Shown in pieces: positions 1 through 5,873 of a stretch of 5,873 nucleotides of DNA; the stretch's first letter is position 1; each line of letters begins with the position of its first letter. Made by a program: the position numbers and the translations under genes. The stretch comes from Sphingomonadales bacterium (GTDB lineage: Bacteria; Pseudomonadota; Alphaproteobacteria; Sphingomonadales; Sphingomonadaceae): contig JAGPVK010000281.1 in assembly GCA_018067055.1 (NCBI GenBank), positions 1-5,873 of the forward strand. Reading direction: 5' to 3'. Under the pieces are notes generated by a model. It had not been told where the DNA came from. It worked only from the letters and a program-made list of their open reading frames with translations, and ran no database searches.

Positions 1-2106
1 GGTTTTGCCGCAGACTCGCCAAATCGTTTCCGTCGCGAGGAAATCCAGGGCAACGGTCTGTCCGGTCCTTATGCACTGTCGACGCGTGATATCCTCGCCA
101 ACAGCGAACGAATCACCCTGGAAACGCGCGACCGCTTTCGATCCGACCGGATCGTCGAACGGCGCGAGCTGACCCGGCATATCGATTATGATATCGACTA
201 TCTCGCTGGCAGCTTGCGCTTCCGCGAGCCGATCCTCAGCCGCAGCAGCGGCCTCGACCCGCAGTTCATCATCGCCGAATATGAGACATTGGGCGTTGGC
301 GACCGCAATCTCAACGCTGGCGGCCGCGCCACCTATCAAAGTGCCGATGAAAAAATGAAAATCGGCGCGACAGCGGTGCATGACGAGAATGAGAGCGTCA
401 AAACCGATATGCTTGGCGTCGATATTCGCTATCAGCCGGACCTCAAGACCGAATTTCGGGCGGAACTGGCGTTGACCGATAACGAGGCAAAAGCCGTCGC
501 GGCAACCAATAGCGGCAATAGGGCGACTGCCTGGCTGGTAGAAGCGGAACATCACGGATCGAAGGTCGATATTCTTGCCTATGTCCGGCGTCAGGCATCC
601 GGCTTCGGCCTGGGGCAACTAAACGCCGCCGAAAGCGGTATCCGTAAATTTGGTATCGATGGGCGGGTTCGCGTCCGCGAGAATCTTTCGCTGGCCATGA
701 CCAGCTATCAGGAAAATTTCCTGACATCGGGGGCGCGCCGCCGGGCTGGAACGGCAGAACTGGAATATCGCACCGACGGAACGTCGTTCCGCGCCGGTTT
801 GGTCTATGCCAATGACCGGCTCTCGGATGGTACGGTGAACGAATCCACGCTCGTCCGGCTCGGCGCGACCCAGCGTCTGTTTGGCGGCAAGCTGGAACTG
901 GATGCACAGACCGAATTTGCGCTCGGTGGTCAGGACGAAAGTATCGACTTCCCGGCCCGACACAGCTTTTCGGCCCGCTATGCCGTGACCGAGGACATCA
1001 AGATCATCGGCACCTACGAGATTGCCGATGGCGAGAATATTGACGCCCGCACTGCCCGGATCGGTGTCGACGTCAGCCCATGGAGCGGCGCGCGCATCGT
1101 CAGCAGCATGAACCAGCAGGAAATTACCGAATATGGTCCGCGTACCTTTGCCGCCTACGGCCTGACCCAGAGCATTCCGGTTGGCGACAAATGGACCGTC
1201 GATTTCTCGCTGGATGGCAATGAAACGATCAGCGGATTTGATCGCAGCGATGTCATCAATGATCAGCAACCGGTCGCCTCAGGCGGATTTCTTGGCAATG
1301 ACGCGACGCTGACCGAGGATTTTCTCGCGGTCACCGCCGGTGCCACCTATCGCAACGCGGACTGGAGCTGGACCAGCCGGGCGGAATATCGCGATGGCGA
1401 TACCAGCACCCGCTACGGCCTAACGACGGCACTGCTCAAACAGATTGGCGAAGGCAGCGCACTCGGCGCGCTGGCCAGCCTATTCATTGCCGAAGACCAG
1501 AGCGGAGTCAGCACCCGCGTGATCGAAGCCGAAGCCAGCTGGGCACATCGTCCTGCCGACAGCCAGTGGTCCTGGCTGCAAAAGCTGGAATTCCGGGAAG
1601 ATCGCGTCCGCAATGCCGTCGCCGGTGCCTCCGGTCCGATCGGCGGCGCGCCGCTGCTGGTCAATGGCGATGTCACCTCCCGCCGGATCATCAACAGCCT
1701 GAGCGTCAATTACACACCAATTGGCGCGGATAACGGCCTGTTCACCGAAGCCGGCGAATATAGTCTTTTCTGGGGAAGCCGCTATGTGTTCGACCGTTTC
1801 GGTCCGGACGATGTCGAGGGCTGGAGCAATGTGGTCGGCGCCGACGTCAAGTTCGATCTGTCCGATACGCTTGATATCGGCGGCCAGGCAACCGCTCGCA
1901 TCGGCAATGATTTTGACAGCATCGCTTATTCCGGCGGACCAAGCGTCGGTATCACCCCGTTCAAAAATGCTTATATATCGGTCGGCTATAATGTCGTCGG
2001 TTTTGCAGACCGTGACTTCGAAGAAAGCCGCTACACCCGCGACGGGCCGTTTATAACCTTCCGCCTGAAATTCGATCAGGAAAGTCTCGGCAGCCTGGGA
2101 CTCTGA
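1..2106 (+). CDS. Large outer-membrane beta-barrel-like surface protein, C-terminal part (5' partial)
   Basis: The reading frame is open from base 1 to the TGA at 2104-2106, giving 701 visible residues. The TTG at 214 is codon 72 of this frame and not a credible start, because clearly protein-like sequence precedes it; the true start is left of the window. Visible residues about 15-95 form a compact beta-rich module (GNGLSGPYALS, then ITLETRDRFRSDRIVERREL and HIDYDIDYLAGSLRFREP). Residues about 96-701 alternate polar and hydrophobic positions in many short strands rich in Gly, Asn, Asp, Tyr and Trp, separated by turns, as in large outer-membrane barrels. The last strand, FITFRLKF (684-691), has the aromatic pattern of a barrel-closing strand but is followed by a 10-residue tail. 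From memory, this resembles the C-terminal region of large exported DUF11/conserved-repeat proteins of sphingomonads. No enzymatic motif and no TonB-receptor plug are visible in this part. A TonB-dependent receptor or adhesin/usher-like barrel remains possible. The coding call is secure, the barrel call is moderate and the function is unknown. Confidence 0.75.
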   Translation, partial: GFAADSPNRFRREEIQGNGLSGPYALSTRDILANSERITLETRDRFRSDRIVERRELTRHIDYDIDYLAGSLRFREPILSRSSGLDPQFIIAEYETLGVGDRNLNAGGRATYQSADEKMKIGATAVHDENESVKTDMLGVDIRYQPDLKTEFRAELALTDNEAKAVAATNSGNRATAWLVEAEHHGSKVDILAYVRRQASGFGLGQLNAAESGIRKFGIDGRVRVRENLSLAMTSYQENFLTSGARRRAGTAELEYRTDGTSFRAGLVYANDRLSDGTVNESTLVRLGATQRLFGGKLELDAQTEFALGGQDESIDFPARHSFSARYAVTEDIKIIGTYEIADGENIDARTARIGVDVSPWSGARIVSSMNQQEITEYGPRTFAAYGLTQSIPVGDKWTVDFSLDGNETISGFDRSDVINDQQPVASGGFLGNDATLTEDFLAVTAGATYRNADWSWTSRAEYRDGDTSTRYGLTTALLKQIGEGSALGALASLFIAEDQSGVSTRVIEAEASWAHRPADSQWSWLQKLEFREDRVRNAVAGASGPIGGAPLLVNGDVTSRRIINSLSVNYTPIGADNGLFTEAGEYSLFWGSRYVFDRFGPDDVEGWSNVVGADVKFDLSDTLDIGGQATARIGNDFDSIAYSGGPSVGITPFKNAYISVGYNVVGFADRDFEESRYTRDGPFITFRLKFDQESLGSLGL

Positions 2107-2115
2107 AGATGAAAG

Positions 2116-2232
2116 TCCTCCCCGGCACGGGGAGGGGGACCGCGCGAAGCGTGGTGGAGGGGGCCGCAGCGCCCGGACCAGAGTCCCCTCCGTCAGCCGT
2201 TCCGGCTGCCACCTCCCCGCAAGCGGGGAGGA
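2116..2232. repeat. Structured CCTCCCC/GGGGAGG intergenic repeat element
   Basis: The element opens with the hairpin CCTCCCC (2117-2123) / GGGGAGG (2129-2135) and closes with CCTCCCCGC (2212-2220) / GCGGGGAGG (2223-2231). Inside are CAGCCG (2194-2199) / CGGCTG (2203-2208), plus long-range pairings GGAGGGG (2156-2162) with CCCCTCC (2185-2191) and GGGGAC (2135-2140) with GTCCCC (2183-2188). The whole can therefore fold into a multi-branched structure, and the outer arms can also pair with each other. I recognise the wording (GACCGCGCGAAGCGTGGTGG between the G-runs) as a dispersed intergenic repeat common in sphingomonad and related genomes, from memory only. It begins 10 bases after the barrel gene's stop. 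No coding role is likely. Confidence 0.8.
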
Positions 2233-2242
2233 TCGATTCCTC

Positions 2243-2266
2243 CTCGAACCACGCTTCTTGGTCGAG
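2243..2266. repeat. Small bulged inverted repeat carrying one copy of an 11-bp direct repeat
   Basis: CTCGAACCA (2243-2251) can pair with TGGTCGAG (2259-2266) as eight base pairs with one bulged A and a 7-base loop. It contains TCGAACCACGC (2244-2254), which recurs exactly at 2404-2414 beyond the palindromic element. It may be a remnant of the same repeat family as the piece at 2389-2414. The stem is modest and no T-run follows on either strand, so I do not call it a terminator. Confidence 0.35.
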
Positions 2267-2277
2267 AGAAACCATCC

Positions 2278-2380
2278 TCCGTCATTGCGAGCGCAGCGTG
2301 GCAATCCAGGGCGGTAAGCGCTGACGATTGGGGCAAGACGCTCTGGATTGCCGCGGCGCTACGCGCCTCGCAATGACGGA
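2278..2380. repeat. Long palindromic dispersed repeat (GTCATTGCGAG / CTCGCAATGAC type)
   Basis: The outer arms are a perfect 14-bp inverted pair, TCCGTCATTGCGAG (2278-2291) and CTCGCAATGACGGA (2367-2380). A second perfect 10-bp pair lies inside, GGCAATCCAG (2300-2309) and CTGGATTGCC (2343-2352), around a 33-base centre (2310-2342). Between the two pairs the arms are only partly complementary (CGCAGCGT against GCGGCGCTACGCGC), which would give internal loops in a long hairpin about 100 bases in extent. I recognise this type as a very widespread intergenic repeat in alphaproteobacteria; translated, it gives the familiar spurious peptide HCERSVAIQ. It probably moves or spreads as a non-autonomous unit. 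A role in stopping convergent transcription is inference. Confidence 0.88.
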
Positions 2381-2388
2381 AATGCCCG

Positions 2389-2414
2389 TTAGCCGTGAGC
2401 CTGTCGAACCACGC
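2389..2414. repeat. Fragment of a third dispersed repeat (GTGAGCCTGTCGAAC type)
   Basis: The segment GTGAGCCTGTCGAAC with flanking CGTG (2394-2397) and CACG (2410-2413) resembles half of the common repeat whose consensus, as I remember it, reads like GTGAGCTTGTCGAAGCACG. Its expected inverted partner is not obvious, so this looks like a half or decayed copy. The 3' part, TCGAACCACGC (2404-2414), is identical to 2244-2254. It lies about 20 bases past the E2 stop on the - strand side. Confidence 0.5.
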
Positions 2415-2434
2415 CTTTCGAAACCTCCGACGCG

Positions 2435-3745
2435 TCAGTCCGCGAACAGCAACACCGGCGTTTCCAGAAAATGCTTGAGCGCCTGCACATAGCTCGCGGC
2501 ATTATAGCCATCCACGACACGGTGGTCGCACGAGATGGAGAGGTTCATCAGCTTGCGCGCCTGAATCTCGCCATCGATGATCATCGGCCGCTCGACAATC
2601 TTGTTCGGTCCGATGATCGCCACTTCAGGGCGGTTGATGACCGGTGTCGTCGCGATCCCGCCCAACGGGCCAAGCGATGTCAGGGTCAGCGTCGATCCCG
2701 ACAATTCCGCAGGTTTCGCGGAGCCGTTGCGGGCAGCGGCTGCCAGGCGGCCGATTTCCGTCGCCAGTTGCCAGACATTCATGTCCTGCGCGTCCCGGAG
2801 AACCGGCACCATCAGCCCCTGATCGGTCTGTGTTGCCATGCCGAGATGAACCGCACCATGCCGCGTGACGATCCCGGCTTCGTCGTCATAAATCGCATTC
2901 AGCATCGGAAATTCGGGCAGCGACTTGCAGATCGCGACAATCAACAGTGGCAGCATCGTCAACTTCGGCCGCTCGCCGCGATTGGCGTTCAGATCCGCCC
3001 GCATATCCTCCAGTTCGGTCATGTCGATTTCGTCAACATAGGAGAAATGCGGGATATTCCGTTTCGATTCCGCCATATTTTGTGCAATTTTGCGACGCAT
3101 TCCGATAACTTTTATCACTTCATCGTCGCGTTTTTGCGAGCTACCGGACGGGCGATAGCCCTGCCCCGAACCATAGTTCAGATAGGCATCAAGATCGCTG
3201 TGCCGGATATGGTCGCCCTGGGCTTTCACCAGAGTCAGATCCACACCAAGTTCGCGCGCGCGCTGGCGCACCGCCGGAGTGGCGAGCACCTTTTCTGATC
3301 CGGTTTTCGGCGCTGTGGAAGGTGGAGGCGTGGCCGGCTCTTCCGAATCCTTCTGAGGAGCAGATTCTTTCAAGTTATCAGAATTAACCTCTTTATTATC
3401 AATAGCTTGATCTAATTCCACGACGTCCGGTCCAGCCTGATCCGGCGCACCAGAATCCTGACCGGATGCTTCCAGTTCTTCCATTTTGTCGGTATCGACA
3501 TCACCCTCGACCTCGATCTCGACCAGCATCGAACCGATCGCGATGATGTCGCCTTCTTCACCGGCGACCGCGACAATCTTGCCGGAAACCGGCGCTTCCA
3601 TCTCGACCGTCGCCTTGTCGGTCATGACGTCTGCCAGCTGATCGTCTTCCGCGACAACATCGCCAACTTTAATATGCCATTTGACGATTTCCGCTTCGGC
3701 AATCCCCTCGCCAATGTCAGGCAGGTTGAATATATATTTGCTCAT
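2435..3745 (-). CDS. bkdB: Branched-chain 2-oxoacid dehydrogenase E2, dihydrolipoyl transacylase
   Basis: This is the 436-residue core subunit that accepts the acyl group from E1 on its lipoyl arm and transfers it to CoA. An N-terminal lipoyl domain (about 1-80) has the DKAT motif with Lys44 as the lipoylation site. A long flexible linker (about 82-150) is acidic and ends in a PATPPPSTAP stretch. The peripheral-subunit-binding domain follows (about 153-190, ATPAVRQRARELGVDL...HSDLDAYL). The catalytic domain (about 208-436) carries the acyltransferase signature HRVVDG, with His408 and Asp412. Length and single lipoyl domain match bacterial bkdB. ATG at 3743-3745 overlaps the E1 beta stop by 4 bases (ATGA), giving translational coupling; no strong Shine-Dalgarno is visible. 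The linker DNA around 3361-3420 is only 28% G+C, unlike the rest of the gene. Identity as BCKDH rather than pyruvate or oxoglutarate E2 rests mainly on the adjacent E1 genes. No E3 gene follows; the next thing downstream is the repeat-filled gap. Confidence 0.95.
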   Translation of the reverse strand: MSKYIFNLPDIGEGIAEAEIVKWHIKVGDVVAEDDQLADVMTDKATVEMEAPVSGKIVAVAGEEGDIIAIGSMLVEIEVEGDVDTDKMEELEASGQDSGAPDQAGPDVVELDQAIDNKEVNSDNLKESAPQKDSEEPATPPPSTAPKTGSEKVLATPAVRQRARELGVDLTLVKAQGDHIRHSDLDAYLNYGSGQGYRPSGSSQKRDDEVIKVIGMRRKIAQNMAESKRNIPHFSYVDEIDMTELEDMRADLNANRGERPKLTMLPLLIVAICKSLPEFPMLNAIYDDEAGIVTRHGAVHLGMATQTDQGLMVPVLRDAQDMNVWQLATEIGRLAAAARNGSAKPAELSGSTLTLTSLGPLGGIATTPVINRPEVAIIGPNKIVERPMIIDGEIQARKLMNLSISCDHRVVDGYNAASYVQALKHFLETPVLLFAD

Positions 3746-4764
3746 GATTTCAAATCCCCGACAATTTTTTCCAGCGCTTCACCAATCCGCACCGGCCCCG
3801 GAAAATAAGCCCATTCCAGGCTGTGCGGATAAGGCGTATCAAATCCGGTAACCCGCTCGATCGGCGCTTCCAGATGATAGAAACAGCGTTCCTGCACCAG
3901 CGCCGAAAGCTCGGCGCCAAAGCCGCTGGTCCGCGTTGCTTCGTGCACAATCATGCAGCGCCCGGTCTTCTTCACCGACTTCTCAATCGTTTCTATGTCT
4001 ACCGGTACCAAAGTGCGCAGATCAATGACCTCGGCGTTTATGCCATGTTCTTCGACCACCGCCTTGGCGACATGGACCATCGTGCCGTAAGCGAGAACGG
4101 TCACCGCATCGCCTTCGCGCACGATCTTGGCCTTGCCCAGCGGCACGGTATAATGGCCCTCGGGCACTTCGGACTCGGCAAATTTGGACCAGGGCAAGAC
4201 TGGATTGTCATAATAGCCGGTAAACGGGCCGTTGTAGATCCGCTTCGGCTCCAGGAAGAGCACCGGGTCATTGTCCTCGATCGAAGCGATCAGCAGCCCC
4301 TTGGCGTCATATGGCGTGGACGGAATCACCGTTTTCAGACCGGACACATGGGTGAACATGGCTTCGGGCGACTGGCTGTGTGTCTGCCCGCCAAAAATCC
4401 CGCCGCCAACCGGAGAGCGCACCGTCATGGGGGCGGTAAACTCGCCCGCCGAACGATACCGTAGCCGCGCCGCTTCCGAGATCAGCTGGTCCATGCCGGG
4501 ATAGATATAATCGGCAAACTGGATTTCCGGCACCGGCCGCAGCCCATAAGCGCACATGCCCACCGCCGCGCCGATGATGCCGCATTCGGAGATCGGCGTA
4601 TCAAAGCAGCGCGTCTTGCCAAACTTCTCCTGAAGACCGGCGGTCGCGCGGAAAACACCGCCGAAATAGCCGACATCCTCGCCCATGATCACGACATTTT
4701 CGTCGCGCTGCATCATCGTTTCGAGGCCGCTGTTGATAGCCTCTATCATGTTCATGACGGCCAT
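3742..4764 (-). CDS. bkdA2: Branched-chain 2-oxoacid dehydrogenase E1 subunit beta
   Basis: This is the beta half of the thiamine-diphosphate-dependent E1 alpha2beta2 decarboxylase, about 340 residues and full length. The N-terminal pyrimidine-binding transketolase-like domain shows GEDVGYFGGVFRAT (28-41) and PISECGIIGAAVGM, in which Glu60 corresponds to the conserved residue that activates the cofactor's aminopyrimidine ring. GGQTHSQSPEA contains His129, corresponding to the active-site His of human E1 beta. The C-terminal transketolase domain includes VIDLRTLVPVD and HEATRTSGFGAEL, followed by the APIERVTGFDTPYPH segment typical of the family. The match to Pseudomonas bkdA2, from memory, is close throughout. 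The chosen ATG (4762-4764) overlaps the E1 alpha end by 13 bases and has GGGAA five bases upstream. A second ATG at codon 4 (4753-4755) would give a 4-base ATGA overlap, so the start is uncertain by three residues. The stop overlaps the E2 start. Confidence 0.95.
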   Translation of the reverse strand: MAVMNMIEAINSGLETMMQRDENVVIMGEDVGYFGGVFRATAGLQEKFGKTRCFDTPISECGIIGAAVGMCAYGLRPVPEIQFADYIYPGMDQLISEAARLRYRSAGEFTAPMTVRSPVGGGIFGGQTHSQSPEAMFTHVSGLKTVIPSTPYDAKGLLIASIEDNDPVLFLEPKRIYNGPFTGYYDNPVLPWSKFAESEVPEGHYTVPLGKAKIVREGDAVTVLAYGTMVHVAKAVVEEHGINAEVIDLRTLVPVDIETIEKSVKKTGRCMIVHEATRTSGFGAELSALVQERCFYHLEAPIERVTGFDTPYPHSLEWAYFPGPVRIGEALEKIVGDLKS

Positions 4765-5873
4765 TTGATTTCCCGTTCCTTGTTCGCTTGCGCCGCCTGT
4801 TCCTTGAGATGCCAGGGCATTTCTTCAAACACGTCCTGAAACATGGTTTCAAACGGCTGGTGCAGACCATGGCCCAATATGCCGTTTTTGGCGGCTTCAG
4901 TGACCGCGGCCTTGACCGCTTCGAGACATTTCGCGTCCAGTTGCTCCTGCTGCTCGACGCTCCATACTCCGCGCTGGATCAGATGCTTGTTGAGCCGCAT
5001 GATCGGATCACCGAGCGGCCACTCCTCACGCTCCTGCGCGCTGCGATAGGCGGTCGGATCATCCGACGTGCTATGGGCTTCGGCGCGATAGGTGAAATGT
5101 TCGATCAGGGTCGGGCCCTGATTGGTCCGCGCCCTCTCTGCGGCCCATCGAGTCGCGGCATAGACAGCCAGCGGATCATTGCCATCGACGCGCAACGCGG
5201 CAATGCCATAGCCAGCCCCGCGTGCGGCAAAGGTGGTCCGCTCGGCACCGGCAAATCCGGAAAAGGACGAGATCGCCCACTGGTTGTTGACCACATTCAT
5301 GATCACCGGCGCATTATAGACCGCGGCAAATGTCATGGCCGCATGAAAATCGCCCTCGGCGGTCGACCCTTCGCCGCACCATACGGCGGCAATCCGGCTA
5401 TCACCCTTGCTGGCGCTTGCCATTGCCCAGCCTACCGCTTGTGGATATTGCGTAGTCAAATTACCCGATACGGTGAAAAAATTGAGCTCTCGGGAACTGT
5501 ACATGATCGGCAGCTGACGCCCCTTGAGCTTATCCGCCTTGTTCGAGAAAATCTGATTGACCATCTCGATCATCGGATAGCCGCGGACGAACAAAATCCC
5601 TTGCTGGCGATAGCTGGGAAAACACATGTCGTCCGCATGCAATGCCATGGCAGCGGCAACCGATGTCGCCTCCTCGCCCGTCGATTTCATGTAAAAGCTG
5701 GTTTTTCCTTGTCGCTGCTGCCGATGCAGCCGGTCATCAAAAGTGCGCAACTGAACCATCGTGCGGAGCATCTTGAGCAGTGTTTCATCGTCCAGCTTCG
5801 GATCCCATGGACCAACGGCCTTGTCGTCATCATCCAGCACCCGGATCATGTCATAGACCATATCCCGCATATC
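4752..5873 (-). CDS. bkdA1: Branched-chain 2-oxoacid dehydrogenase E1 subunit alpha (5' partial)
   Basis: This is the alpha half of E1, which decarboxylates branched-chain 2-oxo acids with thiamine diphosphate and Mg2+. Residues are numbered from the Met at 5868-5870. The frame is open to the window edge (an Asp codon precedes that Met). Pseudomonas bkdA1, from memory about 410 residues, has roughly 50 more residues upstream of the VRVLDE...GPW segment that aligns here with IRVLDDDDKAVGPW, so the start lies off the right edge. The cofactor motif is GEGSTAEGDFH (166-176) to NNQWAIS (195-201); GEG instead of GDG is normal in branched-chain E1 alpha. The loop AHSTSDDP (265-272) keeps the active-site His and the serine that a kinase phosphorylates in the animal enzyme. 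KGRQLPIMYSSRE and FPSYRQQG also fit the family. It is the first visible gene of the operon. The TGA at 4752-4754 lies inside the start of the E1 beta gene. Confidence 0.95.
   Translation of the reverse strand, partial: DMRDMVYDMIRVLDDDDKAVGPWDPKLDDETLLKMLRTMVQLRTFDDRLHRQQRQGKTSFYMKSTGEEATSVAAAMALHADDMCFPSYRQQGILFVRGYPMIEMVNQIFSNKADKLKGRQLPIMYSSRELNFFTVSGNLTTQYPQAVGWAMASASKGDSRIAAVWCGEGSTAEGDFHAAMTFAAVYNAPVIMNVVNNQWAISSFSGFAGAERTTFAARGAGYGIAALRVDGNDPLAVYAATRWAAERARTNQGPTLIEHFTYRAEAHSTSDDPTAYRSAQEREEWPLGDPIMRLNKHLIQRGVWSVEQQEQLDAKCLEAVKAAVTEAAKNGILGHGLHQPFETMFQDVFEEMPWHLKEQAAQANKEREIKWPS
4770..4781 (-). promoter_or_regulatory. Ribosome-binding site candidates for bkdA2
   Basis: Read on the - strand, AAGGAACGGGAA lies just ahead of the bkdA2 ATG, within the last codons of bkdA1. 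GGGAA (4774-4770) ends five bases before the ATG at 4764; AAGGA (4781-4777) lies 12 bases before it. This placement favours the codon-1 ATG over the ATG at codon 4, which has only a weak purine context, although both would keep translational coupling to E1 alpha. Confidence 0.5.

Larger units (their letters stand above)
2107..2434. other. Gene-free convergent intergenic region filled with repeats
   Basis: This 328-bp stretch lies between the stop of the + strand barrel gene and the stop of the - strand E2 gene. I see no credible gene in it; open frames across it simply translate the repeats. It contains three separate structured or dispersed-repeat-like elements and an 11-bp direct repeat, each listed separately. 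Both flanking genes end here, so no promoter is required and none is evident. The strong inverted repeats could pause or stop polymerase from either side or protect mRNA 3' ends, but none is followed by a convincing run of T on either strand. Confidence 0.85.

Noticed and set aside
214..2106. Barrel gene starting at the TTG at 214 (630 residues).
   Set aside because: The same frame is open back to base 1 with convincing protein sequence, so 214 is internal and the gene is cut by the window edge.
2117..2135. GC-rich hairpin just after the barrel gene as an intrinsic terminator.
   Set aside because: The stem is followed by GGGAC and not by a T-run, and it belongs to a larger dispersed repeat; a termination role is possible but not supported as a classical terminator.
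1480..2304. Long - strand open frame (274 codons) antisense to the barrel gene and running through the repeats.
   Set aside because: Its first part translates the repeats and the rest is the shadow of the barrel gene; no domain-like sequence is seen.
2109..2324. Small + strand open frame (71 codons) starting just after the barrel gene.
   Set aside because: It is a translation of the two repeat elements, including the familiar HCERSVAIQ peptide, with no good ribosome-binding site.
2278..2380. Palindrome as an insertion sequence or CRISPR unit.
   Set aside because: There is no transposase or flanking target duplication, and a single palindrome without regularly spaced repeats is not an array.
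2471..3298. Long + strand open frame (275 codons) antisense to bkdB.
   Set aside because: It is the opposite-strand shadow of a well-recognised E2 gene, with Arg/His-rich non-protein-like composition.
3728..3740. AT-rich TATATATTT near the bkdB start, which could be read as a promoter -10 box.
   Set aside because: It lies inside the first codons of bkdB (Tyr-Ile-Phe-Asn), and the gene overlaps bkdA2 by 4 bases, so an internal promoter is not needed or supported.
3823..4464. + strand open frame (213 codons) antisense to bkdA2.
   Set aside because: It is a shadow of E1 beta; no recognisable motif.

Overview
The window carries one partial gene on the + strand, a gene-free stretch of about 330 bp packed with repeats, and three tightly packed genes on the - strand. 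The two gene blocks converge on the repeat stretch. Base composition is moderately GC-rich. The protein sequences and repeat types point to an alphaproteobacterium of the Sphingomonadales (Sphingopyxis / Sphingorhabdus / Parasphingorhabdus-like). The order is a moderately confident inference and the genus is a guess.

Bases 1-2106 (+) hold the last 701 codons of a large surface protein whose start lies left of the window. A short beta-rich module is followed by about 600 residues of amphipathic beta strands that look like a big outer-membrane barrel. The sequence resembles the C-terminal part of the large exported proteins often annotated as DUF11/conserved-repeat-domain proteins. Its function is unknown.

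Bases 2107-2434 contain no gene. They hold three dispersed-repeat-like elements in a row: a structured CCTCCCC/GGGGAGG element (2116-2232), a long palindrome of the GTCATTGCGAG...CTCGCAATGAC type (2278-2380), and a short piece resembling the GTGAGCCTGTCGAA repeat (2389-2414). An 11-bp direct repeat lies on both sides of the palindrome. The stretch sits between two convergent 3' ends and may help end transcription in both directions, though no classical intrinsic terminator with a T-run is visible.

Bases 5873-2435 (-) encode, in transcription order, E1 alpha (bkdA1, start off the right edge), E1 beta (bkdA2) and the lipoylated E2 transacylase (bkdB) of the branched-chain 2-oxoacid dehydrogenase complex. 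The genes overlap by 13 and 4 bases, so they very likely form one translationally coupled operon. E1 uses thiamine diphosphate to decarboxylate the 2-oxo acids derived from Val, Leu and Ile and hands the acyl group to the E2 lipoyl arm. E2 then transfers it to CoA. The usual fourth gene, E3 (lpdV), does not follow E2 here, so lipoyl reoxidation must rely on an E3 encoded elsewhere.

I see no evidence of a new biological system. The most noteworthy items are the repeat cluster, the unusual AT-rich acidic linker inside E2, the missing E3 and the uncharacterised barrel protein.
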